A stretch of DNA of 64,000 nt from Gentiana macrophylla (Eukaryota; Streptophyta; Magnoliopsida; Gentianales; Gentianaceae), in assembly GCA_026214975.1 (NCBI GenBank), contig CM047809.1, positions 129,443,470 through 129,507,469 on the forward strand. Direction: 5' to 3'. A program made the position numbers and the translations under genes. A model generated the notes under the pieces. The model was given only the letters and a program-made list of their open reading frames with translations, searched no databases and was not told where the DNA came from. Shown piece after piece: positions 22,485 through 34,784 of the stretch (positions within the stretch are counted from its first letter, which is position 1; each line of letters starts with the position of its first letter).

Positions 22485-25400
22485 TCTATACTATATATAT
22501 ATAGAGGAAGGGTTTTAACCCAATTATCCGCTAATTGACCCGGAAATTACACTGCAAAAACCGTTTTCCCTACCCCATAACCCGGTACAAAAAAAAAGAA
22601 AAATCTTATTAAAAAACAAATGTGGGAGTTATAACGTGACTAGTGGGAATAGTGGGAGAAGTGTGGAAATGAAAACTGCCCACGTCAAGAAATGAAAAAT
22701 ATTATGGAAACAAAAAAATATTATGCGAAAAAAAAAAAACAATATTTTATATAAAAAAAAATAACGCCAAAAAAGGAAAAAAAACCCACCACGTCAAAAA
22801 AAAGGAAAAATATTATGGAAAACAAAAAAATATTATGGAAAAAAATTAAACAACAAAATAAAATATAACTACCACCATCACTATCACTATTCCCACCTTC
22901 CCACAACTTCAATTATACACTCTTTAATAAAAAAAAAAACTCAGAATCAGTAAAATGGCCGCCTACGTAGCCACCCCTTTTAGGAACAAACACATCATTT
23001 ACACAATTACTACAAATAACCGTCCTCCCTAATCTAAACAAGAATATATCTCCCTATATTCTCAAACATCTAATCACATTTAACTCCAACACACTCACAC
23101 TACAAAACACAAACTATCCTCTTTCTTTAGCACAAGACTTTTGAAATATTCCTCTGCCTTCCTTTCCATTCCATCCTTCCTTTCCATTCCATTCGCATTA
23201 ACAATCATTGTACATCTTGTCACGCAACAAAAACAAAGGTTTAAACACAAACAACAATTTGCGGTATGTATTTCATTTCCAGAAAGTTAGGGAAAATTTA
23301 ACTACATCTCAATACTTATTTCAATAACAATGAACGGTATCTCATTTCAGGTACATTTACAACAACATTCATTGGCAAGAGGCACATCTTACTGCAGTCA
23401 TTAGCCAAGATTGAAACGCAAGCGGTATGTTTCCATTTCGTAAAGGTATATTTAATCTTGATATGGCGTTATACTGAATATGAAATGTTTGATTTTTGAA
23501 ATAGACATGCCATTATACGAATATGAAATGTTTGATTGATAATTCATGTGCAGGTATGTTTTCCATTTCTGAACTTTGGCGTTGTTCAATGGCTTATAAC
23601 ACAGCATATTTGCAGAAAAATTCCACCTAATAAGTTTTTGTGTCCAACTATTTTGCAGATTCTACTTGATTGTTAGCTACACAAATTAATTCCAAACACC
23701 TTCAATTGCAGTAAATAGTCCAGGTACACAAATTAATTCATACATTCAGATTTACACATGCTTAATCATTTCTCACATTAACACAATTCTCAGCTTCAAA
23801 TCACATATTATGCATTGGGATGTAATTACCTAAGCAAAGACTGTAAAAAAACATGTCTGCCACTGATTAATAGTTCAAAATCTACCAATTATTTTTTTTG
23901 AAACTGTGAACACAAACTGTCAACACAAACTGTACTTTTATGTTCACGACTTTTTACTCCCAATTACTATTAATGTTGTTTTTATCTTACTTATGTACAT
24001 TTCATACCATGTTAAAAACATCACTCTACTGCGTTCAATTTTAAAATTTACTCAATCACTTATAAATCCCTCAGCACATATACAGCCTTCATAAAAGTAA
24101 AAATTTTCACCACTTCTTCTTCACATAACGGTTATGTAAATTTTCACTTTAATGAGTAAACCATTTTAACAGCCTTCAAATATATTGAGAATGCCGATTC
24201 ATATTTAATAAATTTTTCCAAAACACAGTCATTCATTCACTGAATAAAACAATATAACACCCCTTATCGATTTGATTCATTATGGTATACATAAAACTGA
24301 ATTTACACAAACCGAAATACTACAAAGTCGAGAAGAGGAAATACAGATGATTAAACCTCATCGCTAACAACGAAATGAAAGAGATATTACCCGATTAAGT
24401 TATTCGAGTTGATTTGTAGAAATAGAGTTCATACGCCTCGGATCGATTCATCGGATGCCCGATTAAGGTATGACGAGTTTGATTTGTAGATAAACACATC
24501 ATAGGCCTCGGATCGAGTCATCATAGGCCTCAAGAGTAACGATATTTGTGGAAATGGACATCATCGTCCTCGAGAGATTCCTTCATAGGCCTCACTTGCA
24601 TGGATTCTTCAAATTAAAACTCCTCCATTCGGATCGTCCACGACTTTTTATACGTGAGCAAGAACAGATTTTATTTTTTTATTTGATATTTGAAGCATAT
24701 GGACCGGGTTGAGTGAAAAATCGGTGATGAATGAGGCGGTATGTTTTGGTTGTGATCGATCCGACTCGAGAAAGAAGAGGAGAAGGAGAGGGAGGAGAGG
24801 CGAGGGTGAGAGTGAGATAATGCGGTGAGGATGGTTATTTTTAGGGTTGAGGATTTTATATGGTGAGGAATGGGTCGGGTGAGCTTCTTTTGCTTGAATA
24901 AAACTCGGTTCACATGATTAGTAAATAAGCCCAACCATTTTAATTTGTAGAATGGGTTAATTATATCAAAAAAAGTTATATAATAACCTTTGCTTTTATA
25001 TCATTTTTGGATATTGTATTTTTTTCAGAAATGGCAACTCCTAATGAATATTGGTTCAACAAAGACAAGCTAAACCAAAGAAAAGGGTGGGAGAGCGTCG
25101 GGACCTTCCCCCAAATATAAGCGGGCCAATGTGGAAGCATGATCAAGCGGGAACTTCTATGGAACTTACTAATGAAGAGCCCCACAAAGATCTCATGCTG
25201 TTGATGTCATCGTGGTAGAAGACGATGATTACGAGCCGTGGTACACCCTGAAGAAGAGGACCCAGAGGAGGAAGACCCAAGAAGAAAATGAAAATCGTGG
25301 GTAGAAGCAAACGCGAGCATGAAGACACGCCAACCCGGAGTATGTTCGAACCCTCACGGACCCGATGATGGAAGACCATGCCTCTACGATATGGGAAGCA

Positions 25401-25859
25401 ACACCATTAGAGATTGTTTATCTCCATAACCCTTGATGATCGGGGTAGAGAATACCACTTTGGGCCAATGGATCTGAAAAAGTGGCAGGATGAGTGTTTA
25501 GCCCTACGAGAGGAGATTCGGGACTTGAAGGTTGCATTGTGTGATGCAAAGAGGAAGATTGAGCACATGAAACAGGGGATCATGTGATTGGCTCATTCTT
25601 TTGTGATGTTTTTTTTTTGTTTGTTTCACTTAAATTCCTACATTGCAGATCATTGTAAATATTTCATTCATGTTTTTTTTTGGTTTCATCTACAAATTCC
25701 TACATACATATATATCATTGTAAATATTTCATTAATGCCATTTTTTTTGTTTCACTTAAATAGCTCTTAAATTACTACAATATCTACATATTTCTACATA
25801 CACAACTCGACTTTTCAAATAAAATGTTCTCCGTGCATTATGCACGGGTTTATGACTAG
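22485..25859 (+). mobile_element. Non-autonomous Helitron, 3375 bp
   Basis: The 5' end TCTATACTATATATAT and the 3' end hairpin CCGTGCATTATGCACGG (25831-25847) followed by GACTAG are the textbook Helitron termini, and it sits between A and T with no target duplication. The partner LTR ('aaaagagatatatatata', about 31073) shows the empty site. The interior is A/T-rich with no Rep-helicase domain that I can recognise. It carries at least one coding-like fragment near 25440-25587. Confidence 0.92.
25438..25587 (+). pseudogene. Gene fragment captured by the Helitron, coiled-coil-like
   Basis: A plus-strand frame reads RGREYHFGPMDLKKWQDECL, then an E/R/K-rich stretch ending KIEHMKQGIM and a stop at 25585-25587. 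The heptad-like spacing of Leu/Ile/Ala in the last 30 residues suggests a short coiled coil. Upstream sequence from about 25025 looks like further pieces of the same source in shifted frames. I do not recognise the parent gene. Helitrons often carry host gene pieces, so capture is an inference from position. Confidence 0.45.
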
Positions 25860-26757
25860 TATATATATATCTCTCAACAAAAATCAAAACAAAAACAAAC
25901 AAAAATTGATGATGATGATGATGATCACGATGAAGAGAAAAAGTGGAGAAGATGAAGATGGAGAAGAAGAGAAGATGGAGAAGAGAAGAGAGCTATTCCC
26001 TCTCCCAACTCAAACTCTCTTTGATGCAATTGAGGGGGTATATATAGGAGAATTATATGTATATATAGATATATATATATGTGTATATATGCATATCTAT
26101 GGATATCTCCCCGTATCTATGAGAAATCTGATGAAGATCTGCTGCAAAATACGGTCCGGATCGATCCTGAAAAGTCCCGGATCGATCCGGGTACTGTTCA
26201 CTTGATCCGAATTGTCAAAATTCGTCTACACAGTATCGCAGTTCAGTAAAATGGCCATAACTTGAGTTGTAGATATCCGATTGACGTGATTCAAAGTGCG
26301 TTGGAAAGCTCTTTCAAATATCTACAACTTTCATGAAGGACACTTCTTCAGAAAATGCGTTTTTGATGGGCCATTTGTTCGTCGAAGATATAATTCGATA
26401 GTGGTACTACGAACCACTGATCCACTTGACCTTTTAAGCTTGTGGCACACTCTTATATCCCTAAAAACACCTCTTTTAGGCCTCAAAACGTGTCGTTACT
26501 CGGGATTTCGGTCAACCTATAATTCTGCAATAAACCACCAAAATACCAAACGTAAATCCGACACGACACTCCGGTTACTAAACCGGTACAAAAACTAATA
26601 AAAACTTCTAAAAACACGATATTTTACATAATAGTTACTACTTATATATTTTTATGAAACTTAGGAATTAAAGACTCGAAATGATACAAAAGTGCTCAAA
26701 ATGATATCGTAAACGGGTGAAAAGTTATAAAAATAATCGTGAATTTTTCCGTTATCA

Positions 26758-29656
26758 CAACCCCCCACTTAGCTTTTGGTCGTCCTCGAACAAAATAAGC
26801 GATAAAATAAAATGAATGAGGAAAATTCTGAAGATAAGATATGAATGACAATCGAGATGATGCAACCATTCGAATCATAACTACACGTTAACCGCAATAT
26901 AAATGTATAGTGAGTGAGTGTGTGACAAGCCTTTTCAATTTCCACTATCCTCTCTTGAATAATTCAAGCAACGCACAAATATCCATTCAGGCAGTCCTAA
27001 TGATTTTCCTAGGTATAGGCGTGAATGACTCCACACAAAGTCTTCCCGTGTACTTATTAGGATAATCCCTAAAGCATATCATTCGGTTTATCTTTGGGGA
27101 TAGTCGAAGATAACTAAGTTGTTGTTGTTGTTTTTTTTTTTTCCATAGGACACTAACATATCCGAACTCATTGCCAAAATCGACTATCTTTCAAGCGTCA
27201 TGAGGTGAGATCGAATACATTAATACGTATCTAACCTTTTTTTTTCACATGTGTAGCTTATGCCCTCATTCCCAGCAATAGGATGTTTCGTGATAACACC
27301 CTAGCTGGACTACTATCATCAGGCAGTCGGGAGCTTTTAATCCTCATAGTGGTATAGGACGTATCGTGATAACACCCTACCGCACTCAAATCATTGGTAG
27401 CTACAACCGACATATATATAATTTATCTTATTTTGACATTCTTTCTATCACATTCAAACCTTCAGATATTCACAGTACATGTTCAGAAGTTAGGTACTAA
27501 GTTACTGCAATTTCTAGGATAAATCACTAGAATCTTGAATGAGTACGATTTAAAATTTTCGCTTCAATATCAAAGGCTTATGTGAAGGAATTCATGTTAC
27601 ACAAATAAATTTAGGGTTAAAATGCACTTACGGTTCAAATTAGTTATACATATCAAATTGATCATTACATCTTTAGATCTATGAAATATATACCTTATAC
27701 AGATTATTTTAATCAACTAAATAATGCTTGAAAAAAATCAAAAACTAAGGGTTTAAACACTTACTGCCATTGCTAAACCAACCACGAATCTACCCCCCAC
27801 TTAAGATTTTGCATTATTCCCAGAGATAGAGAGAAAGACTTAGCTGATAAATCTGGCAGAAAGGTGCTATCGAATCCCGTAACAGCCATGAGAAAGCACG
27901 TCCCGAATCCCTGTACCAAAACAACCAAAACAAAGCCAACACGGGACATGGTCCTCGTGCCAAAATATTGAACAGGGATATGGGAATAATGAGATAATGG
28001 CCCTGTCATGTCAGAAAATTCGATAGGCAATATAATAGCTTTAGATGGAAAAATAACCATCTTGGTAAAGCAAAACACCTAAGCATATACGTATCATAGA
28101 GCATCAATTCATAGTCCACTATTCCTAGACTCATTTTTTATTACACATAGTTTTATTAAAGCGGGAATACTCACCACTATACTACGACCAGGAAATTTGA
28201 AATAGACTAGATCATAAAATGAAATGTGGTGAAAGAGTATTGAGTCTTTTATACCCCAGATCCTCAAGGGTTCAATAACCTAAGTCCAAGAAATGATACA
28301 TTTGAATTTTTATCTTTTTTTCTCCATCGGGATTTTCGGATAACCACCTAATCATTCCTCTTAATGAAATTCAAACATTCATCCACGAGACTTGGTTGTG
28401 CTTTGTGTTCATCTTTCATATAGATTCTACATTTCATTAAGACTAGTCTTATTCAAATTATTATTATTATCGGGCTGCCTCCGGTGGCGCTTTTGTTTAA
28501 CGTCGTTGGCTCGACAGGTGACTTTTAATGCAGACTCAATCAACCAAAATCCGAACTCAAGAAGATCAATAGCTTAAGAAAAATTAACAAAGCGAGAACC
28601 ATCGAAATTAAATTGTCTAGAAATGTACCTCGTTTGGCTCTCGATGCTACCCTCCAACCGTCGAAACTTCTTTTATCACTGTCGAACCATCTTCTTTTGA
28701 AAATCACCATAAAGCTCATCCATCGGGAGTACACAAGGTGGACCATGAAAATTTATCCTCACGCGAGTGGATAGTAATCCGGGGTGATATATCAACTTTT
28801 ACCAACTCTCCGGTGGCTTTACCAAAGATGGCCAATCAATCTCCCGATCCTCAACTCGAAATCTCATTATTGCAAATCTGAATCCTCAACCTGAACTTCT
28901 TCAGTGATAACATCATCATCCTTAACCACCTCACATGTCTCTGCCTCTTTCACATACCTCACTAATTCAATCAATTGCCCCACCTTGTCTTGAAGATTTC
29001 TTATAAGCCGAGTCGGTGACTTACCTTGAACTCCCTGCATGTCCAACGATCGCTCTTGCGGACTCACGGTTCAATCGTTCTAGTGCTCTATTTGTTGGTT
29101 GTCGGTGAATTCTTCTTGTGGCATGGGGAAAAGCGATCATCTTGACTTTGATTCATCGGAGGTGAGTAGTAGTCCTCTTGCCATTCCAGCACATCGATCG
29201 GATGGTGAATCACGGTTGAAGCTATCAACATCTTGAGTATGAACACCATAATCTGATAAGCACCAGGGTTGAATAACCCTCATAATATCGTGGCTCATGC
29301 TTTCGAATAACCATAATTTTGGTCTGGTATGCATTTGGGCAATTATAGGACCAAGAACCCTGGTTATTCTCTTTGTTGATATTGAGGTTGAGGCACGAAT
29401 CGTTGATGATAACATTGTCCCGGTGCCTGTGGTTGGTAGGAATATTGTTGTTCAGGTGTGAGTAGTTTTGATTGAAAAATCTATCCATTTAAACTCAATC
29501 TGCAAGATCTCGAGAAAACAACAAGAAAACAATAAAATTTTTTTTTTTTTCTTTTTCGCTTTTTATTTTTATTTTATAAAACCTAGGCCCAAGCCTTCGG
29601 TTCACTTACAAGATATCACAACAATATCACACATTTCCCGGCAACGGCGCCAATTT
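26758..29656 (-). other. Interior of the LARD-like element
   Basis: Minus-strand order is: primer site at 29641-29653, a gag-like fragment at 28867-29488, the 'GAGCCAACGACGTTAAACAA' landmark near 28490-28511 that commonly follows pol in Athila/Tat elements, a non-coding block at 26880-27420 homologous to 59470-60000, and a polypurine tract beside 26757. No polymerase or integrase motif is visible in any frame. Confidence 0.75.
28867..29488 (-). pseudogene. Gag-like fragment of the LARD-like element
   Basis: The reading starts at 29488 (MDRFFNQNYSH). It then passes through frame changes to 'CPNAY', 'HEPRYYEGYS', 'GVHTQDVDSFNRDSPSDRC' and finally SLDMQGVQGKSPTRLIRNLQ (about 28970-29050). The Asn/Tyr/Gln-rich opening and later helical region recall N-terminal proteins of non-autonomous Athila-type elements, but this is recall of a general look, not a match to a named family. 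At least two frameshifts break it. Function, if any, would be RNA packaging. Confidence 0.5.
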
Positions 29657-30796
29657 TGATGAGAGAAAAATACACCCACTAAAATATTGGTCCCCGACAG
29701 CGGCGCCAATTTTGATGAGCGAAAAAATTCACCCACTAAAAATACATTTATAAAGACTACTTAATGTGGGTAAACTAACTCTGGCTGGCAGAGTACTGGA
29801 GTCGATTGCTAGGATAGCTACGAGAGTACTGAGGTCGTCCCAAGAGAAATGTGGTTGTGAGTACCAAAATGAACGTCGAACTTAGTCTAGGTGATCAAAG
29901 TTTAGGTGGAGTGTTTTATACTAATGCAAAAGTAAAGTTTAACTAACGATTGTAGTTCTAGTGACTAAAAGGTATAGCGAATTATGATCCAACGAGTTAT
30001 TTTTACCCCTAAGGGAAGACTTGACATGGAGCGTGTTTTAACCAACCTACCTTTCCACAGTATTTTTAACGACATCCACGGGTGCCAACTCCTAATTCTG
30101 GTGTTAAGATCTGAACAACTCTCACTCAACACCCTATGTGAAGTTAATTAATTTTCCCTTTAGAAAACCGATTAACCTAACATGATTACGCTCTTAGAGT
30201 CGCTCGAACAATGATGAGAAACCTCTGTATTGGAAACGGTCCTAACAACTAGGCCGAATCTACGCAACGATCCCAAAACCCCTTTTCCCACATCTCACCG
30301 CAAAATACATTTATAGGTTCGATATGTGTGACAGTGAACTAAATGATCAGTTTAATTCAAAAACGTTCAGATAAGTTTTAGGACGTGGATTACTCATTAA
30401 AACATTATTTTACGCGCTACACAACTCCCGTTTAATCCCCTTTAGGGCGTTTTTACTCGTTTTTACATAATTCGACTATACGTAGATTTAGCTACTCATG
30501 ATGATACTGAAATGGAAATTAAAGCATATATATACATATACATATATATAGTATATACTATCGTAATTAATATTTATATATATATAAGTACTAGATAATT
30601 TACATATATATATATATACATAAGTGCGTAAAAGTAAATATAATATATATATAAGTGCGTAAAAGTAAATGCGTAAGTAAATGCGTAAAAGTAAAAATGA
30701 AAAAAAAGTAAATGTGTTAAGTAAATAAAAGCTCAAAACAACAAACTATTGATAATTATCCCATTACAACGGTATTTTAGCTAATTTATATAAAAA

Positions 30797-30861
<65 letters not shown>

Positions 30862-31983
30862 GATCTACTTATATATAGCCCAAAAGATGAAAAGAAGATG
30901 GAAGAAGATGGAAAATGATGGAAAAGAGATCTATATAGTTATATATATCAACAAAACAAAAACAAAACAAGATGAAGATCTTGATGATGATGATCATGGA
31001 TGAAGATGATGGTTGTGATGAAGAAAAAAAAATTGAAGATGGTGATCATGGAAGTTGAAAGAAAGAGATGGTGAAAAGAGATATATATATATATATCTCT
31101 CAACAAAAATCAAAACAAAAACAAACAAAAATTGATGATGATGATGATGATCACGATGAAGAGAAAAAGTGGAGAAGATGAAGATGGAGAAGAAGAGAAG
31201 ATGGAGAAGAGAGAGAGAGCTATTCCCTCTCCCAACTCAAACTCTCTTTGATGCAATTGAGGGGGTATATATAGGAGAATTATATGTATATATAGATATA
31301 TATATATGTGTATATATGCATATCTATGGATATCTCCCCGTATCTATGAGAAATCTGATGAAGATCTGCTGCAAAATACGGTCCGGATCGATCTGAAAAG
31401 TCCCGGATCGATCCGGATCTTTGCTCACTTGATCCGAATTGTCAAAATTCGTCTACACAGTATCGCAGTTCAGTAAAATGGCCATAACTTGAGTTGTAGA
31501 TATCCGATTGACGTGATTCAAAGTGAGTTGGAAAGCTCTTTCAAATATCTACAACTTTCATGAAGGACACTTCTTCAGAAAATGCGTTTTTGATGGGCCA
31601 TTTGTTCGTCGAAGATATAATTCGATAGTGGTACTACGAACCACTGATCCACTTGACCTTTTAAGCTTGTGGCACACTCTTATATCCCTAAAAACACCTC
31701 TTTTAGGCCTCAAACGTGTCGTTACTCGGGATTTCGGTCAACCTATAATTACGCAATAAACCACCAAAATACCAAGCGTAAATCCGACCACGACACTCCG
31801 GTTACTAAACCGGTACAAAACTAATAAAAACTTCTAAAAACACGATATTTTACATAATAGTTACTACTTATATATTTTTATGAAACTTAGGAATTAAAGA
31901 CTCGAAATGATACAAAAGTGCTCAAAATGATATCGAAGCGGGTGAAAAGTTATAAAAATAAGCTGTGAATTTTTCCGTTATCA
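29657..31983 (-). repeat. 5' LTR of the LARD-like element, 2327 bp
   Basis: This is the uninterrupted LTR copy. On the minus strand it starts TGATAACGG and ends CTCTCATCA. Close to that end (29690-29709 on the plus strand) lies an internal copy of the primer-binding sequence, and the true primer site is at 29641-29653. It contains a (TA)n tract at about 30804-30854 and serves as the empty site for the Helitron. Confidence 0.9.
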
Positions 31984-31988
31984 GTGGT

Positions 31989-32870
31989 GCCGCCACGTGT
32001 CCAACATTTCCTTTGAATATGTTTGTAGGAGTGTTTGCCGATCAAGAAGAATCTTCTTAAGCGTCAGCTTGGGAATGGTATTTGCTTGGCTTGTGGTAGG
32101 GACCGGGAATCTATTCGTCATGTCTTGTTCGATTGTGATTATGCTAGGGAAATTTGGGGTGCCTCCCCTTTTGGGATTATGCTAGGGAATCTATTTGTCA
32201 TGTCTTGTTCGATTGCGATTATGCTAGGGAAATTTGGGGTGCCTCCCCTTTTGGGAGCCAAATAGATCGGCATTGATCTGGGTTTCGGGAATTCTTTGGG
32301 GACTTGCTTGAGCGACTCACCAAGGATCAGGAGTCTATTTTTTGTACTATCTTATGGAATCTTTGAAAGGCGCGGTGTAGTGCAGTTTTCAATGGTGTGC
32401 CTATATATGCTTCTCGTGTTGTTTCGGCTTCTACTGCAGCTGCGTTGGAATATTCCCAGGCGATGAGTGTTGTTTCTGGTGTGACTACAGAGGTGGTCCA
32501 CCCTGAGGATTGGAGTCCCCCGCCTCACGAGTTCTGGAAGTGCAATACAAACGCTTCAGTGGCAGAGTCGGGTTCGGGAATTGGCATGATTTTTAGAGAT
32601 TCTGTTGGGTCTATAGTGATGGCTTTTTCTTTTCACTTTGATCCGGGCGATACACCGGAGCTTCTAGAGATGCGTGTGATTCATTGAGGTATAGTGGAGG
32701 AAGTTCGGCTTGGCCTTCTGTTGGTGATTTTCGAGTGACTGTTTATCTTGCATCTGTCGGCTTTTGGTTGTCTTACTCGAGACTATATCTCTGCTTTAGA
32801 CTCTTTTACTTCTTGTTGCTTTCAGTTTGTGTAGCGTGCCGGGAATGTCCCCGCACACCTACTGGCTAGA
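31989..32870 (+). pseudogene. LINE ORF2 zf-RVT and RNase H region (broken)
   Basis: Beyond the LTR element the LINE resumes with CLPIKKNLLKRQLGNGICLACGRDRESIRHVLFDC (about 32036-32140), the cysteine/histidine zf-RVT module. After an 80-bp tandem duplication comes WSPPPHEFWKCNTNASVAESGSGIGMIFRDS (about 32510-32605), an RNase H start in which the usual DGA is replaced by NAS. The end region 'RECPRTPTG' is read in another frame. Combined with 19083-20640 this is one dead ORF2. Confidence 0.82.
32107..32254 (+). repeat. 80-bp tandem duplication in the LINE zinc-finger region
   Basis: The segment beginning 'gaatctattcgtcatgtctt' at 32107 is repeated from 32187 ('gaatctatttgtcatgtctt') through 'ccccttttggga'. 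The two copies differ at a few bases. It duplicates part of the zf-RVT coding region and would add about 27 residues plus a frame change. Confidence 0.85.
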
Positions 32871-32985
32871 CATGGTGTGGTGGCTTTAGGCCCTCGTTCT
32901 TAGGGAGCTCTTCCCCGTATGATGTAGTTCTTGCTACTTTGGCGGATTTTCCTTAATAATATATTGTTCCTTGTTCTTCAAAAAA

Positions 32986-33114
32986 TACTGAACATATTTC
33001 TATAACAAAAATACAATGTATTTTTATTCATCATTATCGAGTTTAAAATTTGTAAACTATGTGTGTCTTGCATTACTTAGTTCTCATATGTCATAATCAA
33101 TGATTCTTCACCTT
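32986..33114. other. Unique centre of the inverted duplication
   Basis: About 116-129 bases between the LINE and the start of the right arm have no match in the left arm. Before the LINE landed, this was probably the whole spacer between the two arms. No gene is seen. Confidence 0.6.
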
Positions 33115-33197
33115 TATGGTTAGTAAATCTAACCGATGATAAATTTTCTTAGCGAAGACTATTTGCACGCACAATGGAATGAAAGTATAAACAAATA

Positions 33198-33444
33198 CTC
33201 TTTTCGTCCCTATTTAATTGTCGCACTTAGCAAGAACACGGATATTAAGGAGATAAATTAATACTTTGACTTTAATATCAAAACGACAATAACACCATTT
33301 GAATATAATTAATGCATTGTTGTTTTTACTCTCTCATCACTTAATAAATAAAGGGTAAATTTAAATAGTGTTTTGGAAATGTAAGTGCGACAAATAAAAA
33401 AAATATTTTTTGCAACAACGACACATAAATAGGAACGGAGGGAG
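33198..33444. mobile_element. Stowaway MITE, intact copy
   Basis: The 247-bp element begins CTCTTTTCGTCCCTATTT and ends AAATAGGAACGGAGGGAG, with TA on each side (33196-33197, 33445-33446). Its inverted ends and TA duplication are typical of Tc1/mariner-derived MITEs. It is the same insertion as the split one at 17347-18967. Confidence 0.9.
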
Positions 33445-33935
33445 TATGTACTTACTACATACGTGACTTTTTATAGACATTCTAATTAATGATGTTATTT
33501 CGTTAGAAGAAACATACAAATTATCCAAAGGTATACGAAAACCTAGACAAACATCTTTCAGTACAAGTCTTATAAATGATTTTGTATCTACACATATTTT
33601 CATATTTTAAAAAGAACGATAAATGTAACATGAAAATTGTGATTTATTTTTTGTTTTTGAAAAATGTGATTTAATGCATAGCATAAATCATTAACAATTA
33701 TCATTATTCAACATATCTTTTTTTTTAAATTAAACAAATACTTAATAATATTGCAATTATAACAATATTTTTATTCTTATTTTAATATTAAAAATATCAA
33801 TTCTACTAAACACGTGCAACCTTATAAGTAAATGAAAATAATGTGCATTTTGCTAATATGTATAGATATCTTAACAGAGTGCAAAGTTATAAATTAGGAT
33901 CGGTTTCCCGATGCGTACATCCATTATATTGAAAC

Positions 33936-34187
33936 TATTAGAAGATAAAGTCACATAAGTGATAAAGTTGATGATAAAATTATTCAATTAGTCAAATAGT
34001 TAAATTTATTTAAATGTTTAGTTTATCTTTAGTCATTTTAATATTTGTTTATCTTTAGTCATTTTAATATTTGTTTATCTTTATCTTTTAGACTAGAGTT
34101 TCACTATAAATATTGGTTGTATTCTACCATTTGTTTAATCAATCAAAAAAAAGCTACCTTTTTCATCATCTATTCTGTTTTTCTTTA
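33936..34187 (+). repeat. TRIM 5' LTR, core
   Basis: This copy is nearly identical to 35240-35489, including a duplicated 'tttatctttagtcatttta' word. Weaker similarity continues past the primer-site motif to about 34260 ('ccgatcagctttcgctttta' against 'cccatcagcttaagctttta'), so the true LTR may be about 340 bp. Confidence 0.8.
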
Positions 34188-34361
34188 TAGTATCGGAGGC
34201 GAAGGCGGGTTTATGCTTAACGTTGGTGAGCCCTCGCCGATCAGCTTTCGCTTTTAATCTTTCATTTCTTATTTCCCGTCATCATAAGCATCTGCTTCTG
34301 TGTCCAATATTTCATCAAAGTACGCATTTGTTTAGTCATCTTAGTTGCAATTCGTGTCCAC

Positions 34362-34392
<31 letters not shown>

Positions 34393-34784
34393 CAAAGTGA
34401 TCACTTTGGTCCAGGGAAGTCATCAATTTGGTTCAGCAAATTCCTTCCCTATGGTTTTTTTTTTTTTTTTTTGAAGCCAGTTCAAATCGATCACACAGTC
34501 AAACAACCTAAACCTTTTTTTTTTTTTTATTTCAGCCGGTTTCCAAACAGTTTTTAAGAAGAAAAAAATGGTTTATTAGAGTTTAAATTATTATATTTAA
34601 ATAGATAAACAAACACTCATATATAGCATCAATTTTATCTTTTGGCGTCCATTCTATAAATGTTTTCCAGGTGACAAAAAAATATCTGAGATCTATGAGT
34701 GTCAAAATTGGAGGCCGATATCAGATTCATTCAACCAGAATGGCAGAATCAAGCTTGCACCCAGGGCCATGACAACACAACTAC

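Larger units (their letters stand above)
21086..26757 (-). repeat. 3' LTR of the LARD-like element, split by a Helitron
   Basis: It matches the other LTR except for the Helitron at 22485-25859, giving a net LTR length of about 2.3 kb. The outer end (TGATGAGAG) is followed by a primer-site-like 'cccggcaacggcgccaa' (about 21121-21137) and then a second LTR-like start TGATGAGCG. It contains a (TA)n tract (22214-22262) and the 16-bp perfect palindrome CCCGGATCGATCCGGG (about 26165). Differences from the partner LTR are mostly short indels. Confidence 0.88.
21086..31983 (-). mobile_element. Non-autonomous Gypsy LTR element (LARD-like)
   Basis: Two LTRs (21086-26757 with a Helitron inside; 29657-31983) flank a 2.9-kb interior. 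The whole is bounded by GTGGT at 21081-21085 and 31984-31988. Orientation is minus: 'ggcaacggcgccaa' at 29641-29653 is the complement of the tRNA primer site TTGGCGCCGTTGCC next to the right LTR, and on the minus strand AAGTGGGGGGTTG (complement of 26758-26770) is a polypurine tract next to the left LTR. There is no RT or integrase, so it must be moved by a relative. Its non-coding 3' domain resembles that of the Athila-like element at 48055-61451. Confidence 0.9.
19053..32985 (+). mobile_element. LINE split by an 10.9-kb LTR element
   Basis: LINE ORF2 sequence runs from 19053 to 21080, is interrupted by the LTR element at 21086-31983 with a GTGGT duplication, and resumes at 31989 with zf-RVT and RNase H regions. 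It ends in a short A run (32980-32985). Candidate target duplications are TACTAACCATATT (19040-19052) and TACTGAACATATT (32986-32998), 11 of 13 matching. The 5' part (ORF1, endonuclease) is missing. The last 60 bases resemble those of the LINE at 1046-2060, so the two belong to related families. Confidence 0.85.
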
